DNA from: Sphingomonas endophytica
GTDB lineage: Bacteria > Pseudomonadota > Alphaproteobacteria > Sphingomonadales > Sphingomonadaceae
Assembly: GCF_014199415.1 (NCBI RefSeq)
Contig: NZ_JACIJN010000001.1
Location: 434,001 to 498,000, forward strand
Reading direction: 5' to 3'
Length of the DNA: 64,000 nt
Shown: positions 26,371 to 33,869 of the stretch, one piece after another
Layout: each line of letters opens with the position of its first letter
Position numbering within the stretch: position 1 is the first letter of the stretch
Notes under the pieces: model-generated
Told to the model about the DNA's origin: nothing
The model's database searches: none
What the model saw: only the letters and a program-made list of their open reading frames with translations
Program-made: the position numbers and the translations under genes

Positions 26371-26381
26371 GGATCGCAGAT

Positions 26382-27068
26382 ATGCCGCAGACACAGGAAC
26401 ATACCGTCAAGGCCTTCGATCAGGACATCGGCCAGCTGCGCGGGCTGATCTCGCAAATGGGCGGGCTGGCCGAAAGCGCGATCGCCGACGCGATGATCGC
26501 GCTGCAGCGCGGCGACGCGACGCTGGCCGAGCGGATCGCCGCCGACGACAAGCGGATCGACGCGATGGAAACCGAGGTCGAGCGCACCGCGGTCCGCATC
26601 ATCGCGTTGCGCGCGCCGATGGCCGACGACCTGCGCGAAGTCGTCGCCGCGCTCAAGATCGCCAGCGTGATCGAGCGGATCGGCGACTATGCCAAGAACA
26701 TCGCGCGCCGCGTGCCGCGGATCGAGAGCGAGCATCGTATCGAGCCGTTGTCGATCCTGCCTGCGATGGGGCGAATGGCCGCCGCGATGGTGCATGACGT
26801 GCTCAACGCTTTCGCCGCGCGCGATCCGGAAGCGGCGCTGGCGGTCTGCGAGCGCGACAATGCGCTCGACGATTTCTACGACAGCATCTTCCGCACCCTG
26901 GTCACCTTCATGGTCGAGAACCCGAAGACGATCAGCGAGTGCGCGCAACTGCTGTTCGTCGCCAAGAATCTCGAACGGATCGGCGATCACGCCACCAACG
27001 TCGCCGAGATGGTCTATTTCGCCGCAACCGGGGTGCGGCTCGTGGAACGCGAAAGAGGAGTCGATTGA
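26382..27068 (+). CDS. phoU: Phosphate signalling protein PhoU
   Basis: 228 residues, all helical, with the two PhoU repeats. Metal-binding E/D clusters are seen in the conserved KIASVIERIGDYAKNIA (repeat 1) and AKNLERIGDHATNVAEM (repeat 2). It links PstB to PhoR and keeps the regulon off in high phosphate. The stop overlaps phoB (TGATG), so phoU and phoB are translated together. Confidence 0.97.
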   Translation: MPQTQEHTVKAFDQDIGQLRGLISQMGGLAESAIADAMIALQRGDATLAERIAADDKRIDAMETEVERTAVRIIALRAPMADDLREVVAALKIASVIERIGDYAKNIARRVPRIESEHRIEPLSILPAMGRMAAAMVHDVLNAFAARDPEAALAVCERDNALDDFYDSIFRTLVTFMVENPKTISECAQLLFVAKNLERIGDHATNVAEMVYFAATGVRLVERERGVD

Positions 27069-27760
27069 TGGCCAAGGCCCGCATGTTGCTGGTGGAGGAT
27101 GACGCCAGCCTCGCCGAGCTGCTGGTGTGGCATTTCACCCGCGAGCATTTCGACGTCCAGCACACGATCGACGGCGAGGAGGCATTGCTGCTCGCGAAGG
27201 AGACCCCGCCGGACATCGTCCTGCTCGACTGGATGGTCGAGGGGATCTCGGGGATCGAGGTCTGCCGCCGCCTCCGCCGCGCCGCCGAGACGCAGAACGT
27301 CCCGATCATCATGCTCACCGCACGTGGTGAGGAGGAGGATCGCGTCCGCGGGCTCGAAACCGGCGCCGACGATTATGTCACCAAGCCGTTTTCGCCGCGC
27401 GAACTGGTCGCGCGCGTCGGTGCGGTGCTGCGCCGCGTGCGCCCCGCGCTGGCCGGCGAGCAGCTCACCTATGCCGATCTCGAGATGGATACGGTGGGTC
27501 ACAAGGTCCGGCGCGGCGGCGACGTGGTGGCGCTCGGGCCGACCGAATTCCGTCTCCTCAAGCACTTCCTCGAACATCCCGGGCATGTCTTCTCGCGGGA
27601 ACGCCTGCTCGACAGTGTCTGGGGGCACGACAGCGACATCGAAAGCCGCACCGTCGACGTCCATATCCGCCGTTTGCGCAAGGCGATCAACGAAGGCGGA
27701 CGCCCCGACATTATTCGTACCGTGAGATCAGCGGGTTACGCGCTCGACACTGGCCATTGA
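27068..27760 (+). CDS. phoB: Phosphate regulon response regulator
   Basis: 230 residues. The receiver domain has the acidic pair EDD (10-12), phosphoacceptor Asp54 in IVLLDWMVEG, Thr in MLTARG and Lys in VTKPFSPRE. The C-terminal OmpR-type winged helix has LGPTEFRLLKHFLEHPG and the recognition region SRTVDVHIRRLRKAI. It binds Pho boxes such as the array upstream of pstS. Being last in the operon makes its expression autoregulatory through pst transcription, while phoR lies upstream of the Pho box. Confidence 0.97.
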   Translation: MAKARMLLVEDDASLAELLVWHFTREHFDVQHTIDGEEALLLAKETPPDIVLLDWMVEGISGIEVCRRLRRAAETQNVPIIMLTARGEEEDRVRGLETGADDYVTKPFSPRELVARVGAVLRRVRPALAGEQLTYADLEMDTVGHKVRRGGDVVALGPTEFRLLKHFLEHPGHVFSRERLLDSVWGHDSDIESRTVDVHIRRLRKAINEGGRPDIIRTVRSAGYALDTGH

Positions 27761-27870
27761 GTCTTTGCGTCTTCGCAACGAGGGACCTTTTTTCTGTCGT
27801 GGGGCGTTGCCCGGACCGCGTAATGAACAACGCGTTTCTGACCGAACGCACACGGCAGGAGAAAGATAAG

Positions 27871-28371
27871 ATGAAGGCCATTCTTCTCGCGGCAGCGGCC
27901 GTGATCGCCATCCCCGCGACCGCGATCGCGCAGGACACGCCGCAGACCACGACGACCGCGCCCGACACCGGCGCAGCCCCGGCGACCACCGCTGATCCGG
28001 GCATGGCCGCCGATCCAGCTGCCGCGCCGCAGACCGACACCACGATGCCGGCGCCGACCACGCAGGCCGACCCCGCTGCGCCGGCCCCGGAGGCCAATGC
28101 GCCGATGACCCCGCCGGCCGGCGGCGCGATGACGCCCCAGTCGGGTGGTGGCATGGGCACCGAGAGCGCGGGTGGCTACCAGCCGTCGCAGCCGGCCGTG
28201 TCGGGCACGCCGCAGCCGGGCGCGACCGTCCGCTTCCAGCCGGCCCCCTCCCCGTCGCAGGCCTTCCCGGCGCCCGCGGCCAAGGAAAGCTACCCGATCT
28301 GCAAAAAGGGTCAGTATGACGGCTGCATGCAGGCGAGCGACGCACGCAAGACGCCGCGCCGCCGTCGCTAA
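27871..28371 (+). CDS. Exported Pro/Thr/Ala-rich protein, unknown function
   Basis: 166 residues: signal peptide (MKAILLAAAAVIAIPATAIA, cut before QDTPQ), then a low-complexity region rich in Pro, Thr, Ala, Asp and Gly (about 22-135), and a short basic C-terminus containing YPICKKGQYDGCMQAS with two cysteines and ending RRRR. AGGAG precedes the ATG by 10 nt. The disordered middle suggests a cell-wall-spanning or periplasmic linker; the paired cysteines could form a disulfide. No recognised family. Upstream 110 nt shows a weak TTGCG-TCTT-CGCAA hairpin after phoB; a better terminator follows the gene. Confidence 0.7.
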   Translation: MKAILLAAAAVIAIPATAIAQDTPQTTTTAPDTGAAPATTADPGMAADPAAAPQTDTTMPAPTTQADPAAPAPEANAPMTPPAGGAMTPQSGGGMGTESAGGYQPSQPAVSGTPQPGATVRFQPAPSPSQAFPAPAAKESYPICKKGQYDGCMQASDARKTPRRRR

Positions 28372-28420
28372 GCCGAAAGCGTCCGGGCGGGCATTGCGCC
28401 CGTTCGAAGTCTAGGTATGG

Positions 28421-28455
28421 AAGGCGCTTCATCCGTGCAGGAGGGAGCGCCTTTT
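28421..28455 (+). terminator. Terminator hairpin overlapping the leader of the SDR gene
   Basis: AAGGCGCT (28421-28428) pairs with AGCGCCTT (28446-28453), followed by further T residues. The loop holds AGGAGGG, the likely ribosome binding site of the SDR gene whose ATG begins at 28458. Confidence 0.7.
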
Positions 28456-28457
28456 CC

Positions 28458-29360
28458 ATGTCGATCCGTTTCGACGATCGCGTCGCCATCGTCACCGGTG
28501 CGGGTGGCGGCCTCGGCCGACACTATGCGCTCGAACTCGCCCGACGCGGCGCGCGGGTCGTCGTCAACGATCTCGGTGGCGATCGCAGCGGCACCGGCGC
28601 CTCCGACGCCGCGCAGGCCGTCGTCGAGGAAATCCGCGCCACCGGCGGCACCGCCATGGCGAACGGCGCCAGCGTCGCCGATTATGATCAGATGGCGGAA
28701 ATGGTCGCGCGCACCGTCGAGGCCTGGAGCGGCGTCCATATCCTCATCAACAACGCCGGGGTGTTGCGCGACAAGTCGTTCGCCAAGATGGATCCGGCCG
28801 ATTTCGCCTTTGTCGTGCAGGTCCATCTGCTCGGCAGCGCCTACGCGACCAAGGCGTGCTGGGAGACGTTCCGCGCGCAGAACTACGGCCGCGTGCTGAT
28901 GACCTCGTCGTCATCCGGGCTGTTCGGCAATTTCGGGCAGGCCAATTACGCCGCCGCCAAGCTCGGCATCGCCGGGCTCGCGCGCACCCTGCATCTGGAG
29001 GGCGCGAAGCACGACATTCGCGTCAACACGATCGCGCCGACCGCCGGCACCCGCATGACCGAAGGGCTGTTCCCCGACGTGGCGTTTGCCGCCTTCGCCC
29101 CCGAGAAGGTCGCCCCCGCCGCACTTTACCTGGTCAGCGAGGATGCGCCGTCCGGGCAGATCGTCGGCGCGGGCGCGGGGGTCGTGCAGGCAAGCTATAT
29201 CACGCTGACACCCGGCGTCGCGCTGCACGGCGATGCGCTATCGCCCGAGGGTGTCGCGCATCACTGGGACGCGATCACCGACCGCAGCGGCGAGATCGTC
29301 CCCGGCACGGGCGCGGAGCAGGCGATGCTGATCGGGCGGACGTTGCAGGCGGACCGCTGA
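28458..29360 (+). CDS. Short-chain dehydrogenase, MFE-2 / 3-hydroxyacyl-CoA dehydrogenase type
   Basis: 300-residue SDR. NAD(P)-binding TGAGGGLGRHYAL, the insertion NDLGGDRSGTG typical of the peroxisomal multifunctional enzyme type 2 (HSD17B4) branch, NNAGVLRDKSF, catalytic Ser in MTSSSSGLFG and YxxxK in NYAAAKLG. Its C-terminus is extended by about 60 residues beyond a classical SDR. It probably oxidises a (3R)-hydroxyacyl-CoA or similar in fatty acid or steroid-like breakdown. No MaoC hydratase gene is adjacent, so partner and substrate are unknown. Its ribosome binding site lies in the loop of the preceding terminator. Confidence 0.87.
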   Translation: MSIRFDDRVAIVTGAGGGLGRHYALELARRGARVVVNDLGGDRSGTGASDAAQAVVEEIRATGGTAMANGASVADYDQMAEMVARTVEAWSGVHILINNAGVLRDKSFAKMDPADFAFVVQVHLLGSAYATKACWETFRAQNYGRVLMTSSSSGLFGNFGQANYAAAKLGIAGLARTLHLEGAKHDIRVNTIAPTAGTRMTEGLFPDVAFAAFAPEKVAPAALYLVSEDAPSGQIVGAGAGVVQASYITLTPGVALHGDALSPEGVAHHWDAITDRSGEIVPGTGAEQAMLIGRTLQADR

Positions 29361-29381
29361 CGTCGGTCCGCATCGCGCCGT

Positions 29382-29726
29382 TCATTCCTCGACCAGCTTC
29401 ATCAGTCGCCGCTCGACCGGCGCGAGCACCGGGCCGAGCTCATGCCCGCGGCGCACCACCTGCCCGGCCTCGCCGACCAGCGCCCACATTCCCTGCCGGT
29501 TGCGCAGCGCCGGGCGCTTCTCGACGCGAAACTCCGGCCGCTCGGTGGCGCGGCGAAACGCGGAGAACACCGCCGCTTCACGCCCCAGATCGATCGCATA
29601 GTCGCGCCAATGCCCGGCCGCGACCATCCGACCATACAGATCGAGGATCCGCATCAGCTCGGCGCGATCGAACGCCACCTGTCGTGCTTGTCCGGCGCCG
29701 GCCGGAAAGGGTGTGACGATCCCCAT
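29382..29726 (-). CDS. DUF2794 family protein
   Basis: 114 residues, matching the alphaproteobacterial DUF2794 family in length and in the ELMRILDLYGRMVAAGHWRDYAIDLGREAAVFSAFRR block (seen in pieces). Function unknown. It is the second gene of a leftward pair with serine acetyltransferase, whose stop overlaps its ATG by one base (TGATG). It converges on the SDR gene with a 21-nt gap. Confidence 0.85.
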   Translation of the reverse strand: MGIVTPFPAGAGQARQVAFDRAELMRILDLYGRMVAAGHWRDYAIDLGREAAVFSAFRRATERPEFRVEKRPALRNRQGMWALVGEAGQVVRRGHELGPVLAPVERRLMKLVEE

Positions 29727-30418
29727 CAGGCGCGGTCGCGCTCCTGCCCGGCGCCATGCGTCTGTTCCTCGATCAGCGCGTCGAGCCGCTTCTTCATCGC
29801 CTCCAGCTCGCAGCGCAGCGATTCGACCCGCTGCGTTGCCGGATCGAACAGCTCACGGCAGGGCGTGCCATAAGGAACGAAGCGCGGCTCGGGCGCGGCC
29901 CCGCCCTCGACGACGGTCGGGCGCGCCGGAATCCCGACCATCACCGCGCCTGCCGGCACGTCGCGCGTCACCACCGCGTTCGCGCCGACCCGCGCGCGCG
30001 GGCCGACCGTGATCGGCCCCAGCACCTGCGCGCCCGAACCGATGATCGCACCGTCCGCGATCGTCGGGTGGCGCTTGCCTGCGACGCCATTGTCGGGGCT
30101 GGTGCCGCCCAGCGTCACGCATTGATAGATGGTGACGTCGTCGCCGATCTCGGCGGTTTCACCGATCACCACGAAACCATGGTCGATGAAGAAATTGCGC
30201 CCGATCGTCGCGCCGGGATGGATGTCGATCGCGGTTACGGCGCGCGAGAAATGGTTCACGATCCGCGCGGGCAGATAGAAACCCGCGCGATACAGTCGGT
30301 TGGCGACACGGTGCCACGCCAGCGCCCAGACGCCGGGATAGGTGAGTACTTCAAGACGCGAATGCGGCGCCGGGTCGCGCGCGCGGATCGAATCCAGATA
30401 TGTGGTCAGTCGCGACAT
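29726..30418 (-). CDS. cysE: Serine O-acetyltransferase (EpsC/CysE type)
   Basis: 230 residues. An N-terminal helical region ([20 protein letters not shown]) is followed by a left-handed beta-helix acyltransferase: [41 protein letters not shown] with catalytic His/Asp, [21 protein letters not shown]. The C-terminal coiled coil (about 200-225) is typical of the epsC type. It makes O-acetylserine for cysteine synthesis. The start is [10 protein letters not shown]; a longer frame upstream is less likely. Divergent from a TauE-like exporter, which also suits sulfur metabolism. Confidence 0.93.
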   Translation of the reverse strand: MSRLTTYLDSIRARDPAPHSRLEVLTYPGVWALAWHRVANRLYRAGFYLPARIVNHFSRAVTAIDIHPGATIGRNFFIDHGFVVIGETAEIGDDVTIYQCVTLGGTSPDNGVAGKRHPTIADGAIIGSGAQVLGPITVGPRARVGANAVVTRDVPAGAVMVGIPARPTVVEGGAAPEPRFVPYGTPCRELFDPATQRVESLRCELEAMKKRLDALIEEQTHGAGQERDRA

Positions 30419-30507
30419 CCGCGTTCCCTCTTCTTCTCGGCCCAAGATAGAACGTCGGCGCGCGCGTTTCCATAAGCAGCGCTATCGCGTGAGAAACCGT
30501 ATTTTCC

Positions 30508-30524
30508 TATCGCCATTATGGGAT
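30508..30524. promoter_or_regulatory. Imperfect palindrome in the cysE/TauE divergent region
   Basis: TATC-g-CCAT-t-ATGG-GATA, an AT-rich palindrome with one bulge in a very GC-rich surrounding, midway between the divergent starts. It could bind a regulator of sulfur genes; none is encoded next to it. Confidence 0.3.
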
Positions 30525-30575
30525 ATGACCGATGAGGAAGCCGCGCGATCGTTGCGATGGCGCAGGGGAGACCGG

Positions 30576-31346
30576 ATGCAGGCGCTGACGCAACTCGACT
30601 TTTCCGCCTTGTGGCCGTTCATCGCGGTGGGCTTTGGCGCGCAGCTCGTCGACGGCGCGCTCGGCATGGCGTTCGGAGTCATCTGCAACACCCTGCTCGT
30701 CGCGGTGATCGGCCTGCCCCCGGCGCGCGCGTCGGCCAACGTCCATATCGTCGAGACCTTCACCACCGCGATTTCCGGGATCAGCCACGCGATCACCGGC
30801 AATATCGACAAGGGATTGTTCCTGCGGCTGCTCGTCCCCGGCGTGATCGGCGGCGTCGCGGGCGCCTATCTGCTCACCAACATCGACGGCGCGGTCGTGA
30901 AGCCGTTCGTGCTCGCCTATCTGGTCGCGATCGGTGTCTACCTGCTGGTGCGCGGGCTGATGTTCCCGCCGAAGGTCAGCAAGCCCAAGGTGGTCGAGCC
31001 GCTCGGCCTGATCGGCGGCTTCATGGACGCGGCGGGCGGCGGCGGATGGGGGCCGATCGTCACCTCGAACCTGCTGGTGCAGGGCGTCGAGCCGCGCAAG
31101 GTGGTCGGCACGGTCAGCGCCGTCGAGTTCTTCCTGACCGCGGTCGTCTCGGCGACCTTCATCTACCATCTCGGGGTGAAGGACTTCGCGACCGCCACGG
31201 TCGGGCTGCTGATCGGCGGCGTGTTCGCCGCGCCGCTCGGTGCGTTTTTTGCCAAGCGCATCCCGATGAAGGTGATGCTGGTGATGGTCGGCACCGTGCT
31301 GACGATCACCAGCACCTATGGCTTCGTGCGCGCGGTGCTAATGTAG
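30576..31346 (+). CDS. TauE/SafE (TSUP) family membrane transporter
   Basis: 256 residues with about eight hydrophobic helices in two halves, each carrying the family-type glycine motif (VGFGAQLVDGALGMAFG near the start and LGLIGGFMDAAGGGGWGPIVTSN in the second half). TSUP proteins move sulfite, sulfoacetate, sulfonates or similar anions across the inner membrane. Divergence from cysE supports a sulfur role (inference). GGGGAG lies 6 nt before the ATG; an in-frame ATG 51 nt upstream (30525) is possible but lacks such a site. Confidence 0.9.
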   Translation: MQALTQLDFSALWPFIAVGFGAQLVDGALGMAFGVICNTLLVAVIGLPPARASANVHIVETFTTAISGISHAITGNIDKGLFLRLLVPGVIGGVAGAYLLTNIDGAVVKPFVLAYLVAIGVYLLVRGLMFPPKVSKPKVVEPLGLIGGFMDAAGGGGWGPIVTSNLLVQGVEPRKVVGTVSAVEFFLTAVVSATFIYHLGVKDFATATVGLLIGGVFAAPLGAFFAKRIPMKVMLVMVGTVLTITSTYGFVRAVLM

Positions 31347-31370
31347 CTCGGCTGCGACATGCGCCATCGC

Positions 31371-31464
31371 CGTCATTCCCGCGAAGGCGGGAATCCAGAC
31401 GCGCAGGTGCTCGCAAGAGCCGCAACGTTCGCGCTTCTGGATCCCCGCCTTCGCGGCGATGACG
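31371..31464. repeat. Intergenic palindromic repeat, family A (copy 1)
   Basis: Begins CGTCATTCCCGCGAAGGCGG and ends with its inverted form in CCGCCTTCGCGGCGATGACG, with GAATCCAGACGCGCAGGT and TTCTGGAT inside. It fills the convergent gap between the TauE-like gene and ahpD. Four further copies are in the window. Confidence 0.85.
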
Positions 31465-31473
31465 CGAGCGACG

Positions 31474-31995
31474 TTACGCGCTGATCGCGTGAACCGTCGC
31501 GACCGCCTTCATCACCGACGCGATACGCGCGGCGGTCTGGATCACCTCGGCGGTGACGCCCGCCTTCTTGAGCACCTGCTCATGGCTGTCGATGCACATG
31601 CCGCAACCGTTCATCGCGCTGACCGCAAGGCTGAACAGCTCGAAATCGACCTTGTCGATCCCCGGCGCGCCGATCACGTTCATGCGCAGCTTCGCCGGCA
31701 TCCGGGCATATTCCTCGTTGCTGGCGAGGTGCGTGAAGCGATAATAGACGTTGTTCATCGCCATCACCGCCGCCGCGGCGCGCGCCGCGGTCGCCGCCTC
31801 GGGCGACAGCTTGTCCGCGACCTCGGCCTCGGTCGCCTCGACAAGCGGCTTGTGGCCCGAGCCATGCGCGCAGGCGAGCAGCGTGCCGTACTTGCGCTGG
31901 TCGTTCAGCACCGTCTCGTTCAGCAACGAGCCGACGTTGAGGCGGATGTCCTTGGCGAAATCGGGCAACGTGCCCGCGAATTCCTTGAGCGCCAT
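31474..31995 (-). CDS. ahpD: Alkylhydroperoxidase AhpD
   Basis: 173 residues, helical carboxymuconolactone-decarboxylase-like fold. The active site is NGCGMCIDSHE with C131, C134 and H138, the same arrangement as Mycobacterium AhpD (C130, C133, H137). It reduces AhpC as an adaptor from lipoamide, and has weak peroxidase activity itself. The start is MALKEFAGTL with GGAGA upstream. It is 158 nt downstream of ahpC on the same strand, with a palindromic repeat between. Confidence 0.93.
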   Translation of the reverse strand: MALKEFAGTLPDFAKDIRLNVGSLLNETVLNDQRKYGTLLACAHGSGHKPLVEATEAEVADKLSPEAATAARAAAAVMAMNNVYYRFTHLASNEEYARMPAKLRMNVIGAPGIDKVDFELFSLAVSAMNGCGMCIDSHEQVLKKAGVTAEVIQTAARIASVMKAVATVHAISA

Positions 31996-32017
31996 CTTTG
32001 TGTCTCCAGCCACGCCC

Positions 32018-32095
32018 CGTCATTGCGAGCGCAGCGAAGCAATCCAGAGCCCAGCGCATGACGCTCTGGATGGCTTCGCTGCGCTCGCAATGACG
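32018..32095. repeat. Intergenic palindromic repeat, family B (copy 1)
   Basis: Near-perfect long palindrome: CGTCATTGCGAGCGCAGCG, then AAGCAATCCAGAG, a short centre, and the inverse CTCTGGATGGCTTCGCTGC ... TGACG. It lies between ahpC and ahpD and would form a long hairpin in the ahpC-ahpD transcript, possibly stabilising or separating the two messages. Confidence 0.88.
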
Positions 32096-32153
32096 GAGGG
32101 GCGATAGATTTCAGGAAGTAGAAGGCGGGACCTACCGGCCCCGCCCCCGTAAA

Positions 32154-32699
32154 TCAGGCCGCGACCTGCAGGACGTCGTCGCCCTTGTTCCAGTTGCACG
32201 GGCACAGTTCATCGGTCTGCAGCGCGTCGAGCACGCGCAGCGTCTCGGCCGGGTTGCGACCGACGTTCAGGCCGTTGACCTGCACCGCCTGGATGACGTT
32301 GTCCGGATCGACGATGAACGTGGCGCGGAACGCGACATGCTCGTTCTTGTCGACGATGCCGAGCGCGTCGGCCAGCTTGCGGCCGTTGTCCGCCAGCCAC
32401 GGGAAGTCGGCCGCGGCGAGATCCGGGTCCGACTTGCGCCACGCGAGATGGACGTGCGCGGTGTCGGTCGAGGCGCCGATCAGCACCGCGTCGCGATCCT
32501 CGAAGTCGCCCTTGATCTGGCTGTAACCGACGATCTCGGTCGGGCAGACGAAGGTGAAGTCCTTCGGCCAGTAGAACAGCACCTTCCACTTGCCCGGATA
32601 GGCGGTGGTCAGGTCGAGCGTCTCGCCGTTCGGCAGCGCGCTGGTGCCCTGCTGGACGGGGACGGTGATGGCGGGAAAGGTGTCGCCGATGGTCAGCAT
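32154..32699 (-). CDS. ahpC: Peroxiredoxin AhpC with CPCNW C-terminus
   Basis: 181 residues. Peroxidatic Cys52 in KDFTFVCPTEI and two C-terminal cysteines (C166, C168) in DELCPCNWNKGDD, the arrangement of Mycobacterium AhpC, which is reduced by AhpD. The two genes being adjacent supports that pairing. It reduces organic hydroperoxides and peroxynitrite. The start is MLTIGDTFPA with CAGGAG 7 nt upstream. It is divergent from oxyR with 151 nt between, the classical layout for OxyR activation. Confidence 0.95.
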   Translation of the reverse strand: MLTIGDTFPAITVPVQQGTSALPNGETLDLTTAYPGKWKVLFYWPKDFTFVCPTEIVGYSQIKGDFEDRDAVLIGASTDTAHVHLAWRKSDPDLAAADFPWLADNGRKLADALGIVDKNEHVAFRATFIVDPDNVIQAVQVNGLNVGRNPAETLRVLDALQTDELCPCNWNKGDDVLQVAA

Positions 32700-32850
32700 G
32701 TCTGGCTCCTGTTGCAAATGCGGAGTTCCAGTCATCCTCTCTGCCGGGGCCGCGTCGCTGCGCCGCCTCTCGATGCCGCACCGATATAGGGGGCTTCGCG
32801 TGATCGAGCAAATCGTCTATTCCACCTCTTGTGATCGATGGAGACGATGA
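32700..32850. promoter_or_regulatory. Divergent ahpC/oxyR promoter region
   Basis: 151 nt between divergent starts. TGATCGA occurs twice (32801-32807 and 32832-32838) exactly 31 bp apart, about three helical turns, on the oxyR-proximal side, around an AT-richer stretch. OxyR contacts four sites at about 10-bp spacing, so this is the likely operator. A consensus ATAG-N7-CTAT is not seen. Confidence 0.4.
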
Positions 32851-33753
32851 ATGGCTGCCACCTACCTCCCGACGCTCAAGCAACTGCAATATCTGGTTGC
32901 GTTGAAAGACCACGGTCATTTCGGCCGCGCCGCCGAGGCGTGTTTCGTCACCCAGTCGACCCTGTCGGCGGGGCTGCGCGAGTTGGAAACGCTGATCGGC
33001 GTCACGCTGGTCGAGCGCACCCGCCGCGTCGTGCGCTTCACCCCGCTCGGCGAGCAGATCGCGACCAAGGCGCGCGTCGTCCTGCGCGAGGCGGAGGAAC
33101 TGGGCGACCTGGCGCGCGCCGCCGGCCGCCCGCTGTCGGGCGAGATGCGGCTGAGCGTAATTCCGACGATCGCGCCGTTCCTCCTGCCGCGCATCCTCCC
33201 CCGCCTGCGCCGCGACTATCCCGATCTGAAGCTCTATCTTCGCGAGGAACCGAGCGGCCCGGCGTGCGAGGCGCTCCACAACGGCCGCACCGACTGCGTC
33301 CTGCTCGCGCTACCCTATGCCTGCGGCGAGGTGACGGTGCTCAAATTGTTCGACGACCACCTGTTCCTCGCCTTTCCGGAGGGCGAGATGCCGGCCGATC
33401 TGTCGGCGGTGCGCCCCGATGAGATCGACGAGACGCGGCTGCTGCTGCTCGAGGACGGCCATTGCCTCAAGGAACATGCGCTGGCGGCGTGCAACCGTGC
33501 CGAGCTGCGCGCCGAGGCGACGATGCTCGGCACTTCGCTGCACACGATGGTGCAGATGGTCGACAACGGGCTGGGCGTCACGATGCTGCCCAAGATCGCG
33601 CTCGACGCCGGCATCCTCGACCATACCAAGGTCGTCGCGCGCCCGCTCGACGCCGCCGCGCCGGTCCGCACGCTGGCGCTGGTCTGGCGCCGCGCCTCCC
33701 CGCGCGAGCGCGATTTCCACCTGCTCGGCGAGGTGCTCAAGGCCGCAGCCTGA
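32851..33753 (+). CDS. oxyR: Hydrogen-peroxide-sensing LysR regulator OxyR
   Basis: 300 residues. N-terminal winged helix-turn-helix (LKQLQYLVALKDHGHFGRAAEA, STLSAGLRELE) and LysR effector domain. The redox pair is C205 in EDGHCLKEHAL and C214, nine residues apart as in E. coli OxyR (C199, C208); HTMVQMVDNGLGVTMLPK is also typical. It activates peroxide defence genes, here most likely ahpC and ahpD, from the shared upstream region. Confidence 0.95.
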   Translation: MAATYLPTLKQLQYLVALKDHGHFGRAAEACFVTQSTLSAGLRELETLIGVTLVERTRRVVRFTPLGEQIATKARVVLREAEELGDLARAAGRPLSGEMRLSVIPTIAPFLLPRILPRLRRDYPDLKLYLREEPSGPACEALHNGRTDCVLLALPYACGEVTVLKLFDDHLFLAFPEGEMPADLSAVRPDEIDETRLLLLEDGHCLKEHALAACNRAELRAEATMLGTSLHTMVQMVDNGLGVTMLPKIALDAGILDHTKVVARPLDAAAPVRTLALVWRRASPRERDFHLLGEVLKAAA

Positions 33754-33869
33754 ACGGGCCATCACCGCGATTGACGCGCAGTCGCAAACGGCGCAGCCTC
33801 GCGGTCTGGAGCTCGTCGTTCGTCGGGCATCGTGTCCGTCGTGGCGCCTCCGGTCGGGAGGTTGGTCGC

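Noticed and set aside
27765..27795. Terminator after phoB (TTGCG-TCTT-CGCAA)
   Set aside because: Only a 5-bp stem, with the T6 run ten bases away; too weak to list.
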